Positions 17,996-27,614 of a stretch of 64,000 nucleotides of DNA are shown here, piece after piece. The stretch's first letter is position 1. Every line of letters starts with the position of its first letter. The DNA comes from SLRI01 sp964528705 (GTDB lineage: Bacteria; Pseudomonadota; Alphaproteobacteria; Geminicoccales; Geminicoccaceae). Position numbers and translations under genes: made by a program. The stretch spans positions 7,015 to 71,014 of the forward strand of contig CAZGUW010000001.1 of NCBI GenBank assembly GCA_964528705.1, given 5' to 3'. Under the pieces are notes generated by a model that saw only the letters and a list, made by a program, of their open reading frames with translations, was not told the DNA's origin and did no database searches.

Positions 17996-19921
17996 ATGAG
18001 AGCCCTCCGGCTGCCGTTTCTTCTGCTGGCGGCGTGGGCAGGGATCCCCGAAGCGCGGGCCGATGCGGCCTATCTCGACGATCTGATCGCCAGCGCCGAG
18101 GCCCAGGGCCTCGCCACCGCCCCGGCCTGGCAGACCCTCGGCCACTACCGGCCGGCATGGCTGGGCCAGGGCCAGGAAAGCCTCATCGACAGCGAGAGCT
18201 TCTTCCTCGCGGCTGACGGCAAGCGCGACCCCGCAAGCGAGCTCGAGGCGACCCTCGCCGCCTTCTTCGCCCCGGCCGAACCGGGCCGCGACGCAGACCT
18301 CCAGCACCCGCAATGCCGCTTCATCGCCCGTTACCGATGGCTGAAGGAGCGGCTGGACTTCGACCCGGCCCGCCTGCCCGAACAGGCCTGCACCGAGTTC
18401 GACGCCTGGCTTTCGACCATCGACGCCACCAGCGTGACGCTGATCTTCCCGGCCGCCTACCTGAACAACCCGGCCTCGATGTTCGGCCACACGCTCCTGC
18501 GCTTCGACCGGCCGGACCAGACCGAGGAGACACGGCTCCTCTCCCACGCCGTCAATTACGGCGCCTGGACCGGGACCGACAACGGCGTCCTCTTCGCCGT
18601 GCTCGGCCTCACCGGTGGCTACGCGGGGACCTATTCCGTCGAGCCCTATTATGAGCTTGTCAAACGCTACAGCGACCTCGAGAACCGCGACATCTGGGAG
18701 TACCAGCTCGACTTCTCGCCCGCCGAGGTGGAGCGGATGCTCGCCCATCTCTGGGAGCTGCAGGACCAGCACAGCGACTACTACTTCTTCGACGAGAACT
18801 GCTCCTACCAGCTGCTCTTCCTCCTCGACGCCGCCCGGCCCGAGCTCGACCTCGTCGGCGATTTCGACCTGCACGTCATCCCCGCCGACAGCGTGCGCTC
18901 GGTGATGCAGCGCGAGGGCCTGCTCCGGCACACCGTCTTCCGGCCCTCAGGCGAGACCAGGTTGCAGCTGGGCCTCGCCGCCATGCCGCCTGCCGACCGG
19001 CAGCTGGTGCGGGAGCTCGCCGCGGGGCGGCTCACGCCCAAGGAAGCGGCGGCGACGGCGGACCTGCCCCCGGCGCGCCTCGCCGCCGTGCTCGAGCTCG
19101 CCGAGGCATCGGTGACCCACGAGCTGCGCGCCGGCGATCTCGGACGCGACGTCGCCGCCCCGCGCGCTTGGTCCCTGCTCGCCGCCCGGAGCCGGATCGC
19201 GGAGACGGCCGACCGGCCGCCCGTGCCCGTGCCGGCGACCCGCCCGGACCAGGGCCACGGCTCCGCACGCGTCGCCGCCGGCATCGGCGTGCGCGACGGC
19301 GACGTCTTCGAGGCCCTGCGCCTCCGTCCCGCCTATCACGACAACCTCGACCCCGCCGGCGGCTTCGCCCGGGGTGCGGCCATCGAGGCGCTCGACATCG
19401 AGCTTCGCCACTACCAGTACGACAACTCGCTGGTGCTCGACCGCTTCACCGCCGTCCGCATCAGCTCGCTGACGCCGCGGGACGAGCTGATCCGCCCGAT
19501 CTCCTGGCGGCTCGATTTCGGCCTCGAACGGATGCGGGTCGAGCGGGGCGACACGAAAGGTGCCCTCGTCGGTGTCGCCGAGGGCGGGGCCGGGCTCAGC
19601 TACGGACTCGGCCAGCAGGGCGTCTGGTCGGCCATGGCGGATCTCGGCCTGAGTGGCGGCGAGGACTGCGACCGCACCTGCAGCCTGAATGTCGGCCCCG
19701 CCCTGTCGCTGCTCTGGCCGATCACCGGCCGGGCCACCTTCACCGCCAGCGGCCGCTACCAGCTCCGCTTCGGCGAGCGCGTCCACAACGGCTACGAGCT
19801 TCGCCTCGGCCAGAGCTACGGCCTCACCGCCGATCTCGCCCTGCGGGTCGAGCTCGCGCTCGAGGACCAGGGCGGCGGCATGCAGCCGGAGATCCTCTCC
19901 ACCCTCAACTGGTACTTCTGA
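17996..19921 (+). CDS. DUF4105 (Lnb N-terminal-like) exported protein
   Basis: This 641-residue protein has a signal peptide (MRALRLPFLLLAAWAG, cleavage after A-R-A). The DUF4105 core holds a papain-like/NlpC-type pattern: TLIFPAAYLNNPASMFGHTLLRF, VNYGAWTGTDNG and FFDENCSYQLLFLLD, with the conserved His and Cys that define the Lnb periplasmic domain. The C-terminal 250 residues are rich in alternating polar/aromatic strands (ELRHYQYDNSLVLDRF to TLNWYF) and end in Phe, suggesting an outer-membrane barrel-like or beta-rich part. The stop overlaps the next ATG by one base. A role in envelope lipid or peptide processing is possible, but the exact function is unknown. Confidence 0.88.
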   Translation: MRALRLPFLLLAAWAGIPEARADAAYLDDLIASAEAQGLATAPAWQTLGHYRPAWLGQGQESLIDSESFFLAADGKRDPASELEATLAAFFAPAEPGRDADLQHPQCRFIARYRWLKERLDFDPARLPEQACTEFDAWLSTIDATSVTLIFPAAYLNNPASMFGHTLLRFDRPDQTEETRLLSHAVNYGAWTGTDNGVLFAVLGLTGGYAGTYSVEPYYELVKRYSDLENRDIWEYQLDFSPAEVERMLAHLWELQDQHSDYYFFDENCSYQLLFLLDAARPELDLVGDFDLHVIPADSVRSVMQREGLLRHTVFRPSGETRLQLGLAAMPPADRQLVRELAAGRLTPKEAAATADLPPARLAAVLELAEASVTHELRAGDLGRDVAAPRAWSLLAARSRIAETADRPPVPVPATRPDQGHGSARVAAGIGVRDGDVFEALRLRPAYHDNLDPAGGFARGAAIEALDIELRHYQYDNSLVLDRFTAVRISSLTPRDELIRPISWRLDFGLERMRVERGDTKGALVGVAEGGAGLSYGLGQQGVWSAMADLGLSGGEDCDRTCSLNVGPALSLLWPITGRATFTASGRYQLRFGERVHNGYELRLGQSYGLTADLALRVELALEDQGGGMQPEILSTLNWYF

Positions 19922-20760
19922 TGGCGCGGGTATGCCGCTTCGCCGCCCTCGCCCTGCTCCTGGCACTCGGCGCCTGCACCGGCTTCTTCTTCCAGCCGAT
20001 GAAGCAGCATGTCTTCGACCCGGCGAGCATCGGCTTCACCTATCGGGACGTCGACTTCCGGGCCACCGACGGCACGGCCCTGCATGGCTGGTACTTCCCG
20101 GCCGAGGCCAAGCAGGAGGGCAGCGTCCTCTTCCTCCACGGCAATGCCGAGAACATCAGCACGCACTTCGCCAATGTCGCCTGGCTCGCAAAATCGGGCT
20201 TCGCCGTTTTCGTCTTCGACTATCGCGGCTACGGCCGCTCCGCCGGCAGCCCCGATCTCGACGGTCTGCACCAGGACGTCGCCGCCGCCATGGATGCCCT
20301 GCTGCGTCAGCCGGAGACCGACCCGGAGAGGATCGCCGTCATCGGCCAGAGCCTCGGCGCGGCACTGGCGCTGACCGCCATGGCGGCGAGCCCGATGAAG
20401 GACCGCCTGAGGGCTCTTGTCATCGAGGGCGCCTTCACGGGCTACCCGGAGATCGCGCGGGAGAAGCTCGCCGGCTTCTGGCTCACCTGGCCGCTGCAGC
20501 AGCCGCTGGGCTGGACCATCGACGGCCGCTACCGCCCGCTCGAGGCGGCGGCCGAGATCGCGCCCGTGCCGCTCCTGGTCATTCTGGACGAGGCCGACAC
20601 CATCATCCCGCCGCACCACGGCGAGGCGCTGTTCGCCGCCGCCGGCGAGCCAAAAACCCTGTGGCGCCTGCCGGGATCGGGCCACATCCAGGCCTTTGCG
20701 ACCGTCGGCAACCGGAAGAGGCTGGTCGAGTTCCTCCAGGCCGTCATGCCGGCGCCTTGA
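19921..20760 (+). CDS. Lipoprotein alpha/beta hydrolase
   Basis: This 279-residue serine hydrolase has a lipobox (LALLLALGAC, Cys19), so it should be membrane-anchored in the periplasm. The fold is given by VLFLHGNAENIS (oxyanion loop), FDYRGYGRSAG, the nucleophile elbow IGQSLGAALAL (Ser), an Asp in ILDEADTIIPP and the His in GSGHIQAF. It resembles the BEM46/ABHD13-like group. It is translationally coupled to the DUF4105 gene (TGATG), so the two envelope proteins probably work together. The substrate is unknown. Confidence 0.9.
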   Translation: MARVCRFAALALLLALGACTGFFFQPMKQHVFDPASIGFTYRDVDFRATDGTALHGWYFPAEAKQEGSVLFLHGNAENISTHFANVAWLAKSGFAVFVFDYRGYGRSAGSPDLDGLHQDVAAAMDALLRQPETDPERIAVIGQSLGAALALTAMAASPMKDRLRALVIEGAFTGYPEIAREKLAGFWLTWPLQQPLGWTIDGRYRPLEAAAEIAPVPLLVILDEADTIIPPHHGEALFAAAGEPKTLWRLPGSGHIQAFATVGNRKRLVEFLQAVMPAP

Positions 20761-20773
20761 CGAAGCTGCTCCG

Positions 20774-21808
20774 CTAGCCGACCGCCTCCACCGGCCCGCC
20801 GGCCGCCTGCCAGGCACGGAAGCCGCCGGGGATGTGCGCCGTGTTCTTCACGCCGTGCTCGGCCGCGATCTCGACCGCCAGGGTGGATCGCTCGCCGACC
20901 GCGCAGTAGAGCACGAGGCGCCCGTCCCGGCCGAGCCTCTGGAGCGGACCCGACGCGTCGCAGTACGAGGCGAACTGGCCATAAGGCAGGTGCATCGAGC
21001 CCGGGATCACCCCGTCGCGCCGCCGCTCGCTCTCCTCGCGGATGTCGATCAGTTGCCCGTCGACCGCGGGCCAGCCGGCCAGAAGCTCCTCGACCTCCAG
21101 CACCGGCACCCGGTGCTGCGCCTCGAGCCGGAGCCCGACCCGCAGGTTCTCGGGCACGGCGACGTCCATCATCTTCGGATTCGGCAGGTTCAGGTTGTTC
21201 ATGATCTCGGCATACTCGTCGGCCGAGCCGACCTGGAGGCGCGGGTTGTGGGCCCGCTCCTCGGCGATGGTGCTGACCGTGTCGCCCTTGTAGTCGTGCG
21301 CCGGGTAGACGAGCGTCTGGTCCGGCAGCCTCAGCAGGCGGTCGAAGAGCGAATGGTACTGGTCATAAGGATCGCCGTTCTGGAAGTCGGTACGCCCCGT
21401 GCCACGGATCAACAGAGTGTCGCCGGTGAAGACCCGGTCGTCCATCAGGAAACTGTAGCTCTCGCTGGTATGACCGGGCGTGTGCAGCGCCCTGAGCGCA
21501 ATCCCCTCGATGGTCAGCCGCTCGTTGTCACTCACCCGCATCGAGACCACGTCCGCTGGAGACTGCTCGCCCATCACCGTGACGCAGCGCGTGGCATCCC
21601 GCAGCCGGCCCATGGCGCTCACGTGATCGGCGTGGATATGCGTGTCGATCACCTTGACGAGCTTCAGGTCGAGCTCCTCGAGCAGCTTGAGATAGCGCCC
21701 CGTCTGCTCCAGCACGGGGTCGATGAGCAGCGCCTCGCCGCCCGCCCGGCTCGCCATCAGGTAGGTGTAGGTGCTGGACGTCTTGTCGAAGAGCTGCCGA
21801 AAGAGCAT
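20774..21808 (-). CDS. Persulfide dioxygenase (ETHE1-like) fused to rhodanese
   Basis: This 344-residue fusion carries an N-terminal metallo-beta-lactamase-fold persulfide dioxygenase, with DTHIHADHVSAMG (His57, His59, Asp61, His62) plus HTPGHTSES and FTGDTLLIRGTGRTDFQ. Its C-terminal rhodanese domain has the active-site loop LYCAVGERS (Cys302). Such fusions oxidise glutathione persulfide to sulfite and exchange sulfur with thiosulfate in H2S detoxification. AGGAGGGAG precedes the ATG at 21808. Domain order and length match known fusions. It fits a cell handling organic sulfur. Confidence 0.93.
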   Translation of the reverse strand: MLFRQLFDKTSSTYTYLMASRAGGEALLIDPVLEQTGRYLKLLEELDLKLVKVIDTHIHADHVSAMGRLRDATRCVTVMGEQSPADVVSMRVSDNERLTIEGIALRALHTPGHTSESYSFLMDDRVFTGDTLLIRGTGRTDFQNGDPYDQYHSLFDRLLRLPDQTLVYPAHDYKGDTVSTIAEERAHNPRLQVGSADEYAEIMNNLNLPNPKMMDVAVPENLRVGLRLEAQHRVPVLEVEELLAGWPAVDGQLIDIREESERRRDGVIPGSMHLPYGQFASYCDASGPLQRLGRDGRLVLYCAVGERSTLAVEIAAEHGVKNTAHIPGGFRAWQAAGGPVEAVG

Positions 21809-21973
21809 GGCGCGTTTCTCCCTCCTGACGCTGGCCAACGCGGGCATTCTAGCACAGGCACGCGCCGCTTCCGCGCCGCCATGTCGTGCGCCTGAGCCCT
21901 TAAGATGATAAGCGGGATGCCGTCGCAGCATGGCCGGCCGTCGGTGGGGCGGCATGGATGAAATGGATCCCGC

Positions 21974-22696
21974 ATGCCGATCACGATCCTCGCCGAGATG
22001 CGCCTCATCGAGATCGTCGCACCCGCCGTCTTCCTCGCCTGCTGGATCGGCTATTGGGGATTTGCCGACGAGCTGCGGCTGGGCAACCGCTCCTTGATGC
22101 GGCGCATGCACGAGTTTCGTCGCGCCTGGCTCATGCAGATGCTGGTGCGCGACAACCGGATCGTCGACGTCCAGGTGGTCCAGGTGCTGGTGCACAACGT
22201 CTCGTTCTTCGCCTCGTCCGCCATCCTCATCGTCGGCGGCTTCGTCGCCGTGCTCGGGGCGAGCGAGCAGGCGCGGGCGATCGTCGCCGAAATTCCCTTC
22301 GCCGAGGATCCGAGCGCCTTGATCTGGGACCTGAAGGTCCTGCTCTTGATCGTGATCTTCGTCTACGCCTTCTTCAAATTCACCTGGTCGCTCCGGCTCT
22401 TCAATTACGTGGCGATCCTCATCGGCGCCGCGCCGGCCGGGCAGTCGCCGGAGAACATCGCCATGGCCGAGCAGATCGCGCTGGTCGCCGATCGTGCCAC
22501 CGACCATTTCAACCGGGCGATGCGCGCCTTCTATTTCGGCCTCGCCGCCCTCACCTGGTTCATCCAGTCCTGGCTCTTCATCCTGGTCTCGGTGCTGGTC
22601 GTCGTCATCATCTACCGGCGCGAGCATCGCTCGACCGTGCTCAATGTCCTCGGCCCGGTCGGCGGCGCCATTCCCGGGACGCCGGAAAACCCTTAG
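21974..22696 (+). CDS. DUF599 membrane protein
   Basis: This 240-residue inner-membrane protein has about four helices (near residues 10-30, 70-92, 110-135 and 180-215) and the DUF599 pattern RRAWLMQMLVRDNRIVDVQ with the FFASSAILIVGG helix. The function is unknown. It overlaps the converging LLM flavoprotein gene by four bases. Confidence 0.9.
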   Translation: MPITILAEMRLIEIVAPAVFLACWIGYWGFADELRLGNRSLMRRMHEFRRAWLMQMLVRDNRIVDVQVVQVLVHNVSFFASSAILIVGGFVAVLGASEQARAIVAEIPFAEDPSALIWDLKVLLLIVIFVYAFFKFTWSLRLFNYVAILIGAAPAGQSPENIAMAEQIALVADRATDHFNRAMRAFYFGLAALTWFIQSWLFILVSVLVVVIIYRREHRSTVLNVLGPVGGAIPGTPENP

Positions 22697-23691
22697 CCGG
22701 CCGGCTCCAGCGAGCTCAGGATCTCCGCCGCGATCTCGAAGGAGCGCAGCCTGGCGGCGTGCTCGTGGATCTGGCCGGTCAGGATCAGCTCGTCCGGCCG
22801 GTAGCGGGCGACCAGCTCCGAAAGGCGACGGCGAACCGTGTCGGGTGCACCAACCGCCGCGATGCTCAGCGCCTGGTCGGCCGAAGCCAGGGCGAAGGGG
22901 TCGAGGTGCTCTTCCACATGCTCGACCGGCCGCGGCAGCTGGCCCGGCCGGCCGGTGCGCAGGTTGACGAAGGCCTGCAGCATGGAGCTGCGCAGATAGT
23001 GCCCCTCGGCGTCGCTGGCGGCGGCGAAGACGTTGACCGCCAGCATGAAGCGCGGCTGCTGCAGCTGCGCCGAGGGCCGGAAGGTCTGGCGATAGACGGC
23101 GACCGCCTGATCGAGCGCGGCCGGGGCGAAGTGCGAGGCGAAGGCGTAAGGCAGCCCCAGATGCGCCGCGAGTTGCGCCCCGTAGAGGCTGGAGCCCAGG
23201 ATCCAAAGAGGCACCTCGGTGCCCGTCCCGGGGTTCGCCTTGACGGTCTGGCCGGGCTGCTCCGGGCCCAGATAGGCCATGAGCTCCATCACGTCGCGCG
23301 GGAAGTCGTCGCCGCCGTCGAGATGGCGGCGGAGAGCGCGGGCGGTCGCCATGTCCGTGCCGGGCGCCCGGCCGAGCCCGAGATCGATCCGCCCCGGATA
23401 GAGGGTCGCCAGCGTGCCGAACTGCTCGGCGATGACGAGCGGCGCATGGTTCGGCAGCATGATGCCGCCGGAACCGACCCGGATGCGCGAGGTGCCGGCC
23501 GCGATGTGGCCGATCAGCACGGCGGTGGCCGCACTGGCGATGCCCGGCATGTTGTGATGCTCGGCGAGCCAGAAGCGGTGGTAGCCCCAGCGCTCCGCGT
23601 GCTGCGCCAGGTCGAGCGAGTTCCCGAGCGCGTCGCTGGCGGTGCTGCCCTGGGCAATCGGCGCGAGGTCGAGGATCGAGAAGGGGATCAT
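22693..23691 (-). CDS. LLM-class flavin-dependent oxidoreductase
   Basis: This 332-residue luciferase-like monooxygenase belongs to the group with FWLAEHHNMPG, GSGGIMLPNHAPLVIAEQFGTL and DLGLGRAPGTD. It probably uses FMNH2 from a partner reductase or F420-free chemistry to oxidise a small molecule. The ATG at 23691 overlaps the glycosyltransferase stop by four bases (ATGA), so it is translated from the same message. A longer start at 23841 would lie inside the glycosyltransferase and was rejected. Confidence 0.92.
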   Translation of the reverse strand: MIPFSILDLAPIAQGSTASDALGNSLDLAQHAERWGYHRFWLAEHHNMPGIASAATAVLIGHIAAGTSRIRVGSGGIMLPNHAPLVIAEQFGTLATLYPGRIDLGLGRAPGTDMATARALRRHLDGGDDFPRDVMELMAYLGPEQPGQTVKANPGTGTEVPLWILGSSLYGAQLAAHLGLPYAFASHFAPAALDQAVAVYRQTFRPSAQLQQPRFMLAVNVFAAASDAEGHYLRSSMLQAFVNLRTGRPGQLPRPVEHVEEHLDPFALASADQALSIAAVGAPDTVRRRLSELVARYRPDELILTGQIHEHAARLRSFEIAAEILSSLEPAG

Positions 23692-24833
23692 GCGCCGGGG
23701 CTCGCCGAGGCGGGGCGCCAGCCGAGGCGACGGCGGGCCCGCTCGACCAGACGCGGGCGGTCCAGAACGCTGGCATCGACCGTCACGCCACGATTGCCGG
23801 CCCGGACATTGGCGAAGAACTGGCGCGCACTGGCCTCCCACGAGAAGCTGAGGGCATGCGCCCGGCAGCGCTCGCGCGGGATCTCCAGAGCACCCAGCGC
23901 CGCCCGGCGCAGATCGTGGTCGAGCACGCCCGTGCCGGACGAGCCGACGATGGCGAGCGGCCCGGCCGTCGGGTAGGCGGCGATCGGCAGGCCCGAGGCG
24001 AGCGCTTCCAGCAGCACCATGCCGAAGGTGTCCGTTCGGCTCGGGAAGACGAAGACATCGGCCGAGGCATAGGCCCTGGCGAGGTACGCCCCGGTGAGTT
24101 TGCCGAAGAAGCGGGCATCGGGATAGGCCGCCTCGAGCTGGCGGCGCGCCGGCCCGTCGCCGATCACGAGCTTGGTGCCCGGCAGGTCGAGCCGGAGGAA
24201 GTCGTCGACGCTCTTCTCGATCGCGAGCCGGCCGACATAGAGGAAGACGGGCCCCTTGCAGGCGATTGCGGTCCGCCAGGCCGGGTCGAACTCGGCCGTG
24301 TCGACGCCCCGGCTCCAGGGGGTCACGTTGGCGAAGCCGTGCCGGACGAGCTCATCGCCGAGCGACTCGGTCGCGACCATGACGCCATTGCCGCCATTGT
24401 GGAACCAGCGCATCAGCCGCCACGTCCAGCTGGTCGGGATCGGCAGACGGGCGCGCACGTATTCCGGCAGGCGGGTGTGGAAGCAGGTCGTGAACGGCAG
24501 ACCGTGACGAGCGCAGAGCCGCCGGGTCAGGATGCCGAGCGGGCCCTCGGTGGCGATGTGAATATGGGTCGGCGCCAGGTCCGCGATAAGCCGGGCGAGC
24601 CGGCCGGGCCGAACCAGCGCCAGGCGGATCTCGGGATAGCTCGGCAGCGGCACCGAGCGAAAGTCCTGCGGCGTGACGAGCGTCACCTCCGCCCCCGAGT
24701 CAAGAGCGAACTCCATCATCCGCTCGATCGAACGGACCACGCCGTTGAGCTGCGGGTACCAGGCGTCGGTCACGATCAGCAGACGTAGGACGTCCTTCTT
24801 CACAGGCAGGTTGCCTGCTTGCAGCTTCGTCAA
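23688..24833 (-). CDS. GT4 family glycosyltransferase (MgtA-like)
   Basis: This 381-residue cytoplasmic or membrane-associated transferase has two Rossmann domains. DAWYPQLNGVVRS at the N-terminus and the C-terminal donor-binding region (LYVGRLAIEKSVDDFL, then VFPSRTDTFGMVLLEALASGLP with its E-x7-E motif) identify GT4. I recall similar sequences annotated as glycolipid-forming MgtA or SqdX-like enzymes. No transmembrane segment is seen. It precedes, and overlaps, the LLM gene. Confidence 0.9.
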   Translation of the reverse strand: MTKLQAGNLPVKKDVLRLLIVTDAWYPQLNGVVRSIERMMEFALDSGAEVTLVTPQDFRSVPLPSYPEIRLALVRPGRLARLIADLAPTHIHIATEGPLGILTRRLCARHGLPFTTCFHTRLPEYVRARLPIPTSWTWRLMRWFHNGGNGVMVATESLGDELVRHGFANVTPWSRGVDTAEFDPAWRTAIACKGPVFLYVGRLAIEKSVDDFLRLDLPGTKLVIGDGPARRQLEAAYPDARFFGKLTGAYLARAYASADVFVFPSRTDTFGMVLLEALASGLPIAAYPTAGPLAIVGSSGTGVLDHDLRRAALGALEIPRERCRAHALSFSWEASARQFFANVRAGNRGVTVDASVLDRPRLVERARRRLGWRPASASPGA

Positions 24834-24935
24834 TTCGTCCCCCGTTCGCGCCGGTTAAACGGTCGCTGCGCAATGTCGCCATCCTTCGCAACGACATAGC
24901 CCCTGCCACATGAAATGACCATGCGGCGCAACCGT

Positions 24936-27614
24936 TCAGGCGCGGCAATCCTCGAGGCGGAGATAGCGGGCATCGAGCCCGAGATAATCCTCCTTGCGGC
25001 AGGTGAGCACGAGGATCTGCTGGCGGACCGCCGCCTGCTGCAGGATGGCCTTCATCCGGGCAAGCCGCACAGCATCCGCATAGACGAGCGCGTCGTCGAG
25101 GATGAGCGGCGGCCCCTCGCCCAGCTTCTCTGCCAGAAGATCGCCGATTGCCAGCCGGACGAGGATGGCGAGCTGCTCGCGGGTGCCGACGCTGAGGCTG
25201 CCGAAAGGCTCGCTCGCGGCACTGCGCTTGAGCGCTTCCAGCCGCAGGTTCTCCGGGGCGATGGCCGCCACCACGTCGCCCATCAGCTGCCGCATGTAGG
25301 GTGCCAGCCGTGCCTCGAGCGGCTCGACCAGCGCGTCCTGCCGGGCGCGGTCGACCTTCTCCAGCGTCTCGGCGAGCAGCCGCCAGGCCTGCGCCTCGGC
25401 GAGGAGCCGGGCATGGCGCCGCTCGGCCAGCTCGAGCCTGCCCTCGACGTCAGCCTTGCGGTCGCCGATGCCACGGCCGCCGGCGCCCTTCCGCTCGGCC
25501 TCGAGCCGCACCACCTCGCGCTCGAGATCGCGCCCCTCCTCCTCGAGCTGGGCGAGCCGGCGCGCGGCCTGCTCGGCCTCGAGACGTGCGGTTTCCGGGG
25601 CGGCGCGGGCCAGCTCGCGCTCGACCCGCAGCACCGCCTCGTGGGCACGGTCGTCGACGGCCCGCGCCGCCGCCAGCGCCTCGGCGAGGGCGGCGTCGGC
25701 AAGCTCGTCCCGCTCGATCGCGAGCTGGTCCTCGAGCTTCGCCAGCTCGAGCCCGGCCCGCGCCTCCGCACCGGCGAGGACATCCGCCTCCCGCCCCAGC
25801 CGGGTCTCCTCCTCGACGGCCCGCCGCCGCTCCTCGGCCAGCGCCGCGTCCTTCTGGCGCGCCTCGACCAGACTTCGCTCGGCGGCCTCGCGCGCTGCCT
25901 CGAGCACCGCTTCGTCGTCCTCGCTGTCAGCCGTCGGGTCGCCGAAGCCTTCGAGCCGCGCCCGGGCCCTGACGCAGGCGGCCTCGAGCGCTGCCTGGTC
26001 CTTGATGCCGCTCGCCCGGAGCAGGGTCAGGAGGCTCTGCCGGGCTGCCGCGGCGGCGCGGGCGTGACGGTCCCGGGCCAGCAGGCGGCGACGCGCCTCG
26101 GCGAGGCTCGCTGCACCCAGCTCGCCGAGCCGCCCGGCGAGCGCCGCCTCGCCATCGGCGAGCGCCTGACGCAGCTCGGCCAGCCGCTCGCCCCCCGGCG
26201 TCACCTCCACCCGGCCGAAGCCGTTGAGGGCGAGGACCGCCGGCGCGGTGAGCTCGATGGGTGTCGCCGGATCGACCGGCACATCACCCAGCAGCACCTG
26301 CGCATCCGCCCGGTCGGGCCGGAGCACGAGACGCGTCGCCACGGCGCGAAGTGCCGCCTGCGTCTCCTTGAGCCCCGCCGCCATCGTCTCGAGCTGCTCC
26401 AGCCCGGTCTCGTCGATCGCCTCCGCGTCGGCGCGGGCCTGCTGGTCGGCCGCCTCTGCCGCCGCTGCGCGGACGTCCGCCGCCACGCGCTCCAGCCCGG
26501 CGAGCTCGCCTGCCAGCCGCAACCGCTCGGCCCGCCGGCGTACGTTCTCGCGCTCGCGCTCGGCCGCCGCGAGCGCCTGGCGGCCCGCTTCCGCCGCCGC
26601 GTCGGCCGCCGCCCGCTGCCGCCGGGCCCGGTCCAGCAAGGGCGCGTTCTCGGCGACCGCCCGGGCGAGCTTCGTCTGCTCGGCTGCCCGCTCGTCGAGA
26701 GCGTCGAGCCGCTGCCGGCGCAGGTCCGCCATGTCCTGCAACCGCCGAAGCTCGCTCGCCGCCGCCTGGCGCTCGGCCGTCCGGACCCGCTGCTCCTCCT
26801 CGAGCGCGTTCACCCCGGCGAGGGCCGAGCGCGTGCCGTCGACCGCCTGGCGGGCGCGTCCCAGGTGATCGGCGGCGAGCCACGCGCGCCGCTTCTCGAA
26901 GGTCGTCGCCAGCCGGTCGAGCAGGGCCTCGACCTCCGCCTCGTCCTTTTCCAGTCCCGCAAGCTCGGCCCGGAGGTCCGCCGCCTCCCGCTCGAGCGTG
27001 GCGAGGTCGCCCCGCGGCTGGTCGCGCTTGCCGGTCCAGTGCTGGTCGCGCCGCCGCCGCACCTCGGTCAGCAGGCGCGGCGCAAGCTCGCCCCGGCCGA
27101 GGACGGCCACCTGGTCGGCGAGCGCCGGCTGGAGGCCGCGCAGCGCCGTCGGGCTCGGCCCCTGCTCCTTCGCGAAGGTGGTGCCCTGGTCGACCCAGAA
27201 GAGCCCGGCGACGCCGGTGTGCGTGTCCCGGGCAGCTCCCCTGCCCGGCCATTCGAACTGCAGGAGTGCTGCGAGCCGCAGCTCGGCCGCGTCCCCCTCG
27301 AGCACACCTTCCGGCGTCTCGAGCCGGACCCCGCCCCGGCGAAAGCGCTTGGCCAGACGGTAGCTGCTGCCGTCCAGCGTGAAGCCGACCGTGACGGCCG
27401 GCGTCTCGCCGCCGGCGAAGGGCTGGATGGTGTCGCGGTCCGCCCCGGTCGTGTTGTGCTTCATGAAGAAGGCGGCCTTCAGCGCGTCGAGCAGGGTCGA
27501 CTTGCCTTCCTCGTTGTCGCCCGAGATGACCGTTATACCGACCGGCGCCGGGCGCAGGACATGGCGGCCGCGCAGCTTCTTGAAATCCTCGACGACGAGC
27601 TCGTCCAGCCGCAT
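24936..27614 (-). CDS. SbcC/YhaN-like AAA ATPase without a zinc hook
   Basis: This 892-residue SMC-like protein has Walker A GDNEEGKST at residues 32-40, a very long alanine/arginine/glutamate-rich coiled coil (about 170-720), and a C-terminal ATPase half with FGSLSVGTREQLAILVRLAIGD (signature region) and GPPLILDDALVYADAVR (Walker B). Only three cysteines are seen and no CxxC, so the Rad50/SbcC zinc hook is absent, as in YhaN-type proteins. The start ATG 27614 shares one base with the stop of the nuclease gene (TGATG). It probably forms a DNA-end processing complex with that nuclease. Confidence 0.9.
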   Translation of the reverse strand: MRLDELVVEDFKKLRGRHVLRPAPVGITVISGDNEEGKSTLLDALKAAFFMKHNTTGADRDTIQPFAGGETPAVTVGFTLDGSSYRLAKRFRRGGVRLETPEGVLEGDAAELRLAALLQFEWPGRGAARDTHTGVAGLFWVDQGTTFAKEQGPSPTALRGLQPALADQVAVLGRGELAPRLLTEVRRRRDQHWTGKRDQPRGDLATLEREAADLRAELAGLEKDEAEVEALLDRLATTFEKRRAWLAADHLGRARQAVDGTRSALAGVNALEEEQRVRTAERQAAASELRRLQDMADLRRQRLDALDERAAEQTKLARAVAENAPLLDRARRQRAAADAAAEAGRQALAAAERERENVRRRAERLRLAGELAGLERVAADVRAAAAEAADQQARADAEAIDETGLEQLETMAAGLKETQAALRAVATRLVLRPDRADAQVLLGDVPVDPATPIELTAPAVLALNGFGRVEVTPGGERLAELRQALADGEAALAGRLGELGAASLAEARRRLLARDRHARAAAAARQSLLTLLRASGIKDQAALEAACVRARARLEGFGDPTADSEDDEAVLEAAREAAERSLVEARQKDAALAEERRRAVEEETRLGREADVLAGAEARAGLELAKLEDQLAIERDELADAALAEALAAARAVDDRAHEAVLRVERELARAAPETARLEAEQAARRLAQLEEEGRDLEREVVRLEAERKGAGGRGIGDRKADVEGRLELAERRHARLLAEAQAWRLLAETLEKVDRARQDALVEPLEARLAPYMRQLMGDVVAAIAPENLRLEALKRSAASEPFGSLSVGTREQLAILVRLAIGDLLAEKLGEGPPLILDDALVYADAVRLARMKAILQQAAVRQQILVLTCRKEDYLGLDARYLRLEDCRA

